Origin: Legionella bononiensis
GTDB taxonomy: Bacteria > Pseudomonadota > Gammaproteobacteria > Legionellales > Legionellaceae
Direction of reading: 5' to 3'
DNA length: 64,000 nucleotides
Assembly: GCF_016786215.1 (NCBI RefSeq)
Contig: NZ_JADOBG010000020.1
Coordinates: 87,982 to 151,981 of the forward strand
Made by a program: the position numbers and the translations under genes. Numbering within the stretch: the stretch's first letter is position 1; each line of letters opens with the position of its first letter. This document shows, one piece after another, positions 57,340-64,000 of the stretch. The notes under the pieces are model-generated. The model was not told where the DNA came from, ran no database searches, and saw only the letters and a program-made list of their open reading frames with translations.

Positions 57340-57657
57340 AAATCATGGTTGTAATAAATTGCTCAAGGACATCTGGTTGATTTAGTTTATTCTCATCCTA
57401 GAGAACAAATGATCTAAATCCATTCATTTTTTATAACAAGATCCACCCTCTTGTTTTCAACTTCCTATCCAATTTCTGTTTAAATTAGCGACACTTAATA
57501 ACGCACAAGTTCTTTGTGAAAAAATGGAGATATGTAAAGAATGGAGTTAAACTGATTTAGAGAACTCATTGCCACTTTGTGCTGCATTTGTGGGAAAACG
57601 GGAAACCCTTAGCGCTGGCCTATCAAATTGAATGAGACGTAGGGGAGGGGTTGTTAT
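57340..57657. other. Intergenic, no gene seen
   Basis: No coding frame; a strong purine-rich site (GGGGAGGGG) at its end serves the next gene. Confidence 0.4.
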
Positions 57658-58488
57658 ATGTTTATCCAGGGGAAAAGGACGTCACCCGATAGCTTCACGG
57701 GATACTCGAAAATTCATTTCATAGTGATAATGAGTTTTTCTTTGATAATAAAGAGTCATGTTTATGCTATGGAAGCAAGAGCTAATAAACAATGCTTTAT
57801 TAAAGCTTATCCTTCTTCTGTTAATCAAAATGGGGAATTTGTTAAAACCATGTCTGGTAAAACTCTGGTTTGGAATGATGGAAAATCAAAATCATTTGCT
57901 GAGAAGTTGAATTCACCAGATTTGAAGGATTTGCAAACTCTTGGTTATCCTGCATTTCGTTCCATCAATGTACCCCCTTCGTATAATGAAGACCCTGGAA
58001 GAATTCGTCATGAACCGCTGTTGAAATTAGTCTATGGCAATACAAAAGGAGAAGTGCGTAATAACTTGATCTCCATCAACTGGGTTTCGAATTCCAATGT
58101 AAAATGGGTTCAATTTAACAAACAAAACGGCGCTGCTCATGCCTTAAAACAGGTGGTTCATGCCTTAGAACAGTTGCCAGCTCCCTATCATAAGTATTTT
58201 ACAAACATCGGTGGAACCTTCCTCTATCGCAATATCGCCGGTACTCATCGTTTAAGCCCGCACTCTTTCGGCATTGCAATCGATTTGAATGTGGATTATG
58301 GGGATTACTGGTATTTTACCAAAAACAATTCATTATCTTCCAGAATTCCTTATAAAAATCGAATGCCCCAAGCCATCGTTGATATTTTTGAACGCTATTG
58401 TTTTATATGGGGTGGCCGTTGGTATCACTATGACACCATGCACTTTGAATATCGACCGGAGCTTTTTTGCGGTCGTTGCGTGATTTAG
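57658..58488 (+). CDS. VanY-like D-Ala-D-Ala carboxypeptidase (M15 family), exported
   Basis: 276 residues. After a hydrophobic leader (about 20-38) ending near VYAMEA, the C-terminal half has the M15 metallopeptidase zinc pattern: SPHSFGIAIDLN (HxxxxxxD) and DTMHFEYRPELF (HFE) with WYHYDTMHF before it. These enzymes trim peptidoglycan stem peptides in the periplasm. GGGGAGGGG lies upstream. Confidence 0.85.
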   Translation: MFIQGKRTSPDSFTGYSKIHFIVIMSFSLIIKSHVYAMEARANKQCFIKAYPSSVNQNGEFVKTMSGKTLVWNDGKSKSFAEKLNSPDLKDLQTLGYPAFRSINVPPSYNEDPGRIRHEPLLKLVYGNTKGEVRNNLISINWVSNSNVKWVQFNKQNGAAHALKQVVHALEQLPAPYHKYFTNIGGTFLYRNIAGTHRLSPHSFGIAIDLNVDYGDYWYFTKNNSLSSRIPYKNRMPQAIVDIFERYCFIWGGRWYHYDTMHFEYRPELFCGRCVI

Positions 58489-58705
58489 CGCCTCGTCTAT
58501 TTACAGGTCTTATTTTCGGGTTTTGAATCCTATAAAAAATCCTGATGAGTGTAACTTTCGTGAGTTACAAACGGAACAATAAAATTTTTACTTATATTAA
58601 TCATTTCCTTATGCCTTATTGGTCAAATATTAACCACATATCTACTATAATCTAGTCTGTAACATTGATTTTAATATGATATTAACCATTTCATGGAGAA
58701 CTCAA

Positions 58706-59069
58706 ATGGATACATTGAAGAAACTATGTCTCATTGTTGGACTGTCATTTTGTTCGATTTCAGTCCATTCCCAACCTGTAACTACCCTCAACGATACGTT
58801 ACAAACTTGCGTTTTTGATGAATCTAACGATCACCTATTTTTACAGGGCATCCAGTTGGCTCATGATACAGGGTATCCGCATTATCATGGTAATCAAAGC
58901 AATACTTATAAAAGTAGTGGAAGAATCAATAGCTATGAGTATTGCAGCAAAAATGTATTCGAACCGTGCAGACGAGCAGGCGGATCATACTGTTATTGCA
59001 ACACGCAACATCATTTGTGCACATACGGCCACACTCGGAATTGTAGTACGTGTTGTTAATCTGGATTGA
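58706..59069 (+). pseudogene. Small exported protein, probably frameshifted
   Basis: From ATG 58706 the frame gives a clear signal peptide (LCLIVGLSFCSISVHSQ) and a sensible sequence to about GNQSNTYK near 58910. After that, the same frame turns Cys/Ser-rich and ends at 59059. The frame shifted by one base continues more naturally (ESIAMSIAAKMYSNRADEQ, then CAHTATLGIVVRVVNLD) to a stop at 59069. I infer a one-base indel near 58900-58925. The unshifted 117-residue reading cannot be excluded. Family not recognised. Confidence 0.5.
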
Positions 59070-59391
59070 GATGCTTGATATGCCCAGCTTTGAATCCAGA
59101 CTTGTCTATACCACCGTGTAGTATATGTGGTCGATACTTGCAGATATGAAATCAGGTCTGATGAGTTCATTAAAGGGCATAGGCGGAGTAACTCTATATA
59201 CCACGCATTTTAAATCATCATCCCGATATAAATATGGGCATGAAGTTGAGATTCAATCTCATTTTTTTCTTTAAGTTTCAATCTTCTTTCAACAGATTGT
59301 CGCACTCTTATATTATTTACTGCTATACTTTGCCCAGCGCTTTGCTGCAATAAAGTAACGCTGGTCGCAAACTAATCACATGGAGATAATA
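59070..59391. other. Intergenic, no gene seen
   Basis: No convincing frame or motif; ends with a GGAG site for the next gene. Confidence 0.4.
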
Positions 59392-60846
59392 ATGAAAAAA
59401 CTTACAGGATTAATAATTATCCTGGCTGTTTTAGTCCTGGGCGGATATTATGGCATGGGAGTTCTTACTGAAAGAACCATTAAGAACAACGTACAAGTAA
59501 TTAATCAATCTAATGGTCTTTTTGCTGATATTGAGCAGTACAATAGAGGTTGGTTTAGTTCTGATGCCAAAATAAAATGGCGTTTGCATGTTCCTGAGCG
59601 TATTGTTAAAGATGCTGACGGTAAATCTCAAACAGTTGCAGCGCAAGATTATCAAATGGATATGCCGCTTGTAATTCACCACGGCCCATTTATTCTTGCC
59701 GATAAAAGTTTACGTTTTGGTATGGGGTATGCTCAAACCGTATTTCCATTTCCTGAACAATACAATAAACAATTTGATGAAATGTTTTCTAAAGATTCAA
59801 TGAAACCTCAATTGGATTTAAGCATTTTTGTAAACTACTTAAATCACAGTACCGTTGAATTGTCCCTTCCATCCTTCAAATTAATTTCTAAAGATGGCAC
59901 AGGTAATTTTGATTGGATGGGTATGGAAAGTACAACGTCAATGTCTTCGAATATGGATAAAGTAGAAGGGGACATTGTAGTATCTGGTATGAAAATCTCT
60001 AAAGACGATACAAAAATCACTTTGGGTAAAGTAACCAGTGAATTTGATTTACATCAAACTCTTGCCGGGTTATATCTTGGTGAAGCCAGTTTTTCATTAC
60101 CTGCTTTTGATGTCGTTGTTAAAGATCAAAAAATGTTTGAAATAAATGATCTTTCACTGAGCTCAAGCAGTGATATTGAACAAAGTCTCTTTAGTACTCA
60201 CTTTAGTGCTGATTTAAAGTCTCTATTTGCTAATGGAAAGTCTTATGGTCCAGGACAGATTGAGGTTTCTTTACGTAATCTTGATGCAGATGTTCTTGCT
60301 CGTATTAATCAGCAGGCAACAGCAATGCAAAATGGAACAGATGCTGAGCGTCAACAAGCGATGATGGCTATGCTTCCTGAGTTACCTAAATTATTCACCA
60401 AGGGTGCTGAGTTTGAAATTTCAAAACTAAGTCTCAAATTACCTGAAGGCACTATTGATGGAAGCTTATTGGTTACTCTTCCTAAAGGCGATAGCACTAA
60501 TCCTTTTGAATTGATTCAGAAAGTTCAAGGGAATGCTAAATTAAGAGTTCCAACGGCTGTAGTCAAACAATTGATGCAGCAATCAATAATGCAGCAAATG
60601 GCAAATCAACCTGAAATGCAACAAGCGTTGATTCAACAATTGCAAGGCAATACAGCTCAGGCAAATGCAACTGCACCAACATCAGAGCAATTGGCTGCGA
60701 TGCAGACTGACAAGCAAATTGCGACTCTGGAGCAATCCGGTTTGATTACAGTAGATGGCTCTGACTATGTTGTTGAAGTGAGCCTGGATCAGGGTAAGGT
60801 CTCAGTTAATGGCAAACCTTTTGATCCATCCATGTTAAAGTTTTAA
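59392..60846 (+). CDS. YdgA-like protein (DUF945)
   Basis: 484 residues from MKKLTGLIIILAVLVLGG with GGAG upstream. Single N-terminal membrane anchor or signal, then YNRGWFSSDAKIKWRL and VIHHGPFI, the two hallmarks of the DUF945/YdgA family. The rest is a large periplasmic beta-rich domain with a Gln-rich part (about 400-440). Function unknown. Confidence 0.85.
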   Translation: MKKLTGLIIILAVLVLGGYYGMGVLTERTIKNNVQVINQSNGLFADIEQYNRGWFSSDAKIKWRLHVPERIVKDADGKSQTVAAQDYQMDMPLVIHHGPFILADKSLRFGMGYAQTVFPFPEQYNKQFDEMFSKDSMKPQLDLSIFVNYLNHSTVELSLPSFKLISKDGTGNFDWMGMESTTSMSSNMDKVEGDIVVSGMKISKDDTKITLGKVTSEFDLHQTLAGLYLGEASFSLPAFDVVVKDQKMFEINDLSLSSSSDIEQSLFSTHFSADLKSLFANGKSYGPGQIEVSLRNLDADVLARINQQATAMQNGTDAERQQAMMAMLPELPKLFTKGAEFEISKLSLKLPEGTIDGSLLVTLPKGDSTNPFELIQKVQGNAKLRVPTAVVKQLMQQSIMQQMANQPEMQQALIQQLQGNTAQANATAPTSEQLAAMQTDKQIATLEQSGLITVDGSDYVVEVSLDQGKVSVNGKPFDPSMLKF

Positions 60847-60861
60847 TACCTGGTTGAACCT

Positions 60862-60888
60862 GGATAAGCTGTTTATTACAGCTTATCC
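60862..60888 (+). terminator. Hairpin after the YdgA-like gene
   Basis: GGATAAGCTGT and its exact complement form an 11-bp stem with loop TTATT, 15 bases after the stop. Only a short AT-rich tail follows, so it is a weak terminator candidate. Confidence 0.6.
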
Positions 60889-61039
60889 GAATTTATACTC
60901 AGAAAGGATTTTTGAAAAAGCAATTGTTGAGGGTGGTCACATTAAATATTGAATTTTAATATAGTTTTTGTTGTTCTGCCCTTGTCTCGAATTGCTCAAT
61001 TCGGTAATATACTGCTTTTAAAAGGAGGAGCTAATAATA

Positions 61040-61321
61040 ATGACAACAATCAGTAATGATGCAGGGGATACCACTGCTTCACTAGCCGAGAGCGTAACTC
61101 ACTCAGTACAAAAATATTTTTCAGAGCTTAAGGGAACTGATCCTGTTGACTTATACCAGTTTGTACTTGAAGAAATTGAGACCCCTCTATTTCGTGCAGT
61201 TATGGAACACTGTAAGTACAATCAGTCCCGTGCTGCTATTATGCTGGGAATTAGTCGTGGAACATTAAGAACAAAATTACGACGTTATTTTGATGATAAA
61301 TATGTTGGAACTCGTGATTAA
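61040..61321 (+). CDS. fis: DNA-binding protein Fis
   Basis: 93 residues with a strong AAAGGAGGAG site. The C-terminal helix-turn-helix NQSRAAIMLGISRGTLRTKL is nearly diagnostic. Legionella carries three Fis proteins; by position this would be Fis1, reported to repress many effector genes. Nucleoid protein that bends DNA. Confidence 0.95.
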   Translation: MTTISNDAGDTTASLAESVTHSVQKYFSELKGTDPVDLYQFVLEEIETPLFRAVMEHCKYNQSRAAIMLGISRGTLRTKLRRYFDDKYVGTRD

Positions 61322-61340
61322 AAATATTTAAATAAAAAAA

Positions 61341-61361
61341 GGGAGCTTGGCTCCCTTTTTT
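61341..61361 (+). terminator. Intrinsic terminator of fis
   Basis: GGGAGC-TTG-GCTCCC followed by TTTTTT and preceded by seven A, 19 bases after the fis stop. A textbook hairpin. Confidence 0.92.
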
Positions 61362-61566
61362 GTTTCTAGAGGAGTGCTTTACTCCTGAGTATTCTTTGAA
61401 CCTTTGACCAAAGGAATAAATAAAAAGAATAAATGTCACGCCTTTATCTTCTCTGGTCGTTCTCTAGGCGACCAATTAATTACATAATCACATAAAATCT
61501 GTCCGAATTTATTTAATCGAATCCTAAAATACTTTTTAGGTTATATTAATTGTACCAACTCATGGA

Positions 61567-61767
61567 GTGCGTTGTATTAATAATTCATTGATTGAAATCA
61601 ATGAATCGTATTCTACATTTTGTAATCAAGTAGAGCGATTAGTTTTATGGTATGAACGAAGTATTGATAAAGAAATCGGGTTTGCCCATTCAGATAATTT
61701 AAGTTACTCTCTGCGAGCTAATAAATTTGTAATGAACGAAGGACTCTCTTTATACCATTTGAATTAG
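61567..61767 (+). CDS. Possible short hypothetical protein or remnant
   Basis: A GTG frame of 66 codons (NQVERLVLWYERSIDKEIGF in the middle) has natural composition but no good ribosome site. It may be the end of a lost gene. It is the only coding candidate between fis and the next transporter. Confidence 0.3.
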   Translation: MRCINNSLIEINESYSTFCNQVERLVLWYERSIDKEIGFAHSDNLSYSLRANKFVMNEGLSLYHLN

Positions 61768-61809
61768 AGAATTGTTTCATTTAAAACGAATTATTTTAAG
61801 GAAAAAATA

Positions 61810-63090
61810 ATGCAGAAAGATCAGAATAGGTTATTAATTCTATCCAGTTTAGGTGGTGTTTTAGAGTTTTATGATTTTATTATCTTTGCATTGTTTGCGA
61901 GTTATATTTCAAAGGCCTTTTTTCCCGCTACTAACGAGATTGTAAGCCTGTTAATCACGTTTGCAACTTTTGCTATAGGCTACTTGGTAAGACCTCTTGG
62001 CGGCGTGGTTTTTGGTCATTTTGGAGACCGTATAGGAAGAAAAGTAACTTTTACCATATCCATACTCATGATGGCACTTGCTACCTTGGGAATCGGATTT
62101 ATTCCATCCTATGAACGAATTGGGATCATTGCACCGATTCTCATTATCAGTTTGCGAATTATTCAAGGACTCTCAATTGGAGGAGAAATTCCAGGAGCAA
62201 TAACCTATGTTAGTGAGTCATTTACTCAAAATAAAGGTTTTGCCTGTGGCATTATATTTGGCGCGTTAACCGCTGGTATTGTGTTGGGATCCGTAGTACA
62301 TGCGTCTATTATCTCGCTATTTTCCGATGAGCAAATGCAGTTATTTGGATGGCGAATTCCATTTATTATTGGTGGTTTTTTTGGATTATTAAGTTACTTG
62401 TTGAGAAAAGAACTGCATGAGTCAGCACAATTTTTAGAAATTGAAAATAAAATTGAAAAATTTCCCATCATTACCGTGTTTAAAGAGCAATTTATTGTGG
62501 TAATTGCCGGTACTTTTTTGGCCGCAATGTGCGCGGTCATAGTGACTTCTCTGTTTTTATTTATCCCCGCCTATTTCACTAAAGTACTTCATTTACCAGC
62601 AGATGCTTTTGTCTGGGAACGAACATTGGCCATAGCGATTGGTTCAGCGATGAGTATTTTTTTCGGTTATTTAACCGATCGTATCCCAGTAAGAAAATTG
62701 GTAATGGCACTTGGGGTCCTGACAGCGATAATTGCCTATCCAATATTTTCCATTTATGTTTATTATCCTAAACTTTATCCGCTGGCTTTTTTGGCAAGTG
62801 CTTTTTTGCTGGGATTATCGGCAGGAATAATACCACGCTTATTAAGTGAATTATTTCATACCTCTATACGATATAGTGGTATAGCAGTGAGTTATAATCT
62901 TGGATTCGCTTTATTTGGCGGGTTAACCCCATTTATTTCTTTATCGCTCATATACTATAGCGGCAGTGCTACGATACCTGCTCTGTATTTGATAGTAGTT
63001 GCAGTTATGTCTATTATTTCTCTAGTGCTTATCAGAAATAAAGAACAAGGTACTCATCAAATAAGTTCGCAATGTATGCCTCAAATATAA
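61810..63090 (+). CDS. MHS-family (ProP/KgtP-like) MFS transporter
   Basis: 426 residues, 12 membrane segments. The metabolite:proton symporter subgroup is shown by LEFYDFIIFALFASYI at the start, GYLVRPLGGVVFGHFGDRIG, then RIIQGLSIGGEIPGA. AAGGAAAA lies upstream. Substrates in this subgroup include organic acids and betaine; not predictable here. Confidence 0.9.
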   Translation: MQKDQNRLLILSSLGGVLEFYDFIIFALFASYISKAFFPATNEIVSLLITFATFAIGYLVRPLGGVVFGHFGDRIGRKVTFTISILMMALATLGIGFIPSYERIGIIAPILIISLRIIQGLSIGGEIPGAITYVSESFTQNKGFACGIIFGALTAGIVLGSVVHASIISLFSDEQMQLFGWRIPFIIGGFFGLLSYLLRKELHESAQFLEIENKIEKFPIITVFKEQFIVVIAGTFLAAMCAVIVTSLFLFIPAYFTKVLHLPADAFVWERTLAIAIGSAMSIFFGYLTDRIPVRKLVMALGVLTAIIAYPIFSIYVYYPKLYPLAFLASAFLLGLSAGIIPRLLSELFHTSIRYSGIAVSYNLGFALFGGLTPFISLSLIYYSGSATIPALYLIVVAVMSIISLVLIRNKEQGTHQISSQCMPQI

Positions 63091-63130
63091 TCAACTAGGA
63101 ACGGTATTTATTTTTGAATTAAAGACATTG

Positions 63131-64000
63131 GTGGTTGCATTGTGTGCCGGTGCATGCAAATAACGCCAGTGCTTACACAGGATGATATTGCAAACGAGGC
63201 TGGCGCGACACTCCCCAACTTCGTCACCCACCGCGAAGGCGGAGGGTCCATTATTCCTCTTTAAGGCTTAACATTCCTGGGCCCTCCGCCTTCGCGGAGG
63301 GCGACGGTGTATTTATAGAACATCGGTGTTTGTATTGGATGCCCAACTATGCCTTGCATAGAACGCAGGTGCATTAATAGTATGTCGAGGTTTGCATAGT
63401 ACGCTGATGTTTGCATAGAGCGCCGATGCTTACAAAGGACGACATTGCTTGCGAGGCTGGCGCTACATTCCCCAACTTCGTCACCCTCCGCGAAGGCGGA
63501 GGGTCCATTATTCCTATTTAAGGCGTACCATTCCTGGGCCCTTCGCCTTCGCGGAGGGCGACGGAGTATTTATAGAGCATCGGTGTTTGTATTGGATGCC
63601 AATGCCTTGCATAGAGCGCCGATGCATACAAAGGACGACATTGCTTGTGAGGCTGGCGCGACACTCCCTAACTTCGTCACCCTCCGCGAAGGCGGAGGGT
63701 CCATTATTCCTCTTTAAGGCGTACCATTCCTGGGCCCTCCGCCTTCGCGGAGGGCGACGGTGTATTTATAGAGCATCGGTGTTTGTATTGGATGCCCAAC
63801 TATGCCTTGCATAGAACGCAGGTGCATTAATAGTATGTCAAGGTTTGCATAGGACGCTGATGTTTGCATAGAGCGCCGATGCTTACAAAGGACGACATTG
63901 CTTGCGAGGCTGGCGCTACACTCCCTAACTTCGTCACCCTCCGCGAAGGCGGAGGGTCCATTATTCCTCTTTAAGGCGTACCATTCCTGGGCCCTCCCCC
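63131..64000. repeat. Higher-order repeat array: 19-bp tandem units with inserted inverted REP-like pairs
   Basis: The base layer is a degenerate tandem repeat of 19 bases (for example ATGTTTGCATAGAGCGCCG at 63407), beginning right after the transporter gene. Inserted are four pairs of palindromes, CCCTCCGC-GAAG-GCGGAGGG and its inverse, at 63227-63301, 63484-63558, 63680-63754 and 63937 to the edge. Blocks start at 63198, 63455, 63651 and 63908 (GGCTGGCG), giving spacings of 257, 196 and 257. Long and short blocks differ by 61 bases. Open frames across it are by-products of the repeat. Confidence 0.9.

Noticed and set aside
58815..59069. Independent 84-residue gene
   Set aside because: The first half of this frame is hydrophobic nonsense under a good frame; only its second half looks real, so a frameshift in one gene explains it better.
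63445..63814. Two overlapping plus-strand open frames in the repeat array
   Set aside because: They encode low-complexity Arg-rich text created by reading the palindromes, repeat with the array and have no ribosome site.
63131..64000. CRISPR array
   Set aside because: The units are contiguous and degenerate with no unique spacers, and no cas genes are nearby; the regular spacing is due to tandem and REP-like repeats.

Overview
The window is chromosomal DNA of a Legionella species (Gammaproteobacteria). The base composition is AT-rich. The gene content is characteristic: two or three genes look like Dot/Icm effectors (U-box protein, ankyrin protein, possibly the giant AAA protein); there is a probable lvgA and letE; a periplasmic-type KatG is present; and sdhCDAB-sucABCD-pdxH-letE-...-fis follow in the order I remember from L. 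pneumophila (about lpg0525 to lpg0542). The species cannot be fixed from the sequence alone. The left edge cuts ftsY. The right edge ends inside a repeat array.

Layout. (1) 1-3349: ftsY-ftsE-ftsX and rpoH, ordinary core genes. (2) 3.3-19 kb: an accessory island bounded by two direct copies of a segment made of the rpoH 3' end plus a convergent alpha/beta hydrolase gene. In the left copy rpoH is complete and the hydrolase is dead (two in-frame stops). In the right copy rpoH is only a tail and the hydrolase is intact. Between them lie a C-terminally truncated rlpA, an exported katG, decayed genes including a probable IS6-like remnant, an HxlR regulator divergent from a short-chain dehydrogenase, a SelO-like kinase-fold protein, a U-box/coiled-coil effector candidate, a methyltransferase-like protein and a tandem two-domain iron/2-oxoglutarate oxygenase. 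(3) 19.3-33.6 kb: an ankyrin effector candidate, a dienelactone hydrolase, a biotin carboxylase, panB-panC with a small ATPase, and a gene for a 2156-residue protein with leucine-rich-repeat-like, cysteine-protease-like and multiple AAA modules. (4) 33.6-40.9 kb: EmrAB-type efflux genes, a small hydrolase plus zapE, and a Fur-box-preceded feoABC operon. (5) 41-61.4 kb: lvgA, an RDD protein, an HDOD protein, the TCA-cycle block sdhCDAB-sucABCD, pdxH, letE, an SseB-like gene, a transporter, a VanY-like peptidase, a small exported protein that looks frameshifted, a YdgA-like protein and fis with a textbook terminator. (6) 61.8-64 kb: an MHS-family transporter, then a higher-order repeat array in which paired inverted REP-like palindromes sit in a degenerate 19-bp tandem repeat.

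How the genes work together. The sdh/suc genes encode succinate dehydrogenase, 2-oxoglutarate dehydrogenase (E1, E2) and succinyl-CoA synthetase, which fits a bacterium living on amino acids. FeoABC supplies ferrous iron under Fur control. LvgA, LetE and Fis are linked in Legionella to effector delivery, transmission traits and effector-gene control. The most unusual items are the giant AAA/protease-like protein, the tandem oxygenase with one ruined metal site beside a SelO-like enzyme and a methyltransferase, a folded RNA candidate in the sucC-sucD gap, the direct duplication bounding the island, and the terminal repeat array.
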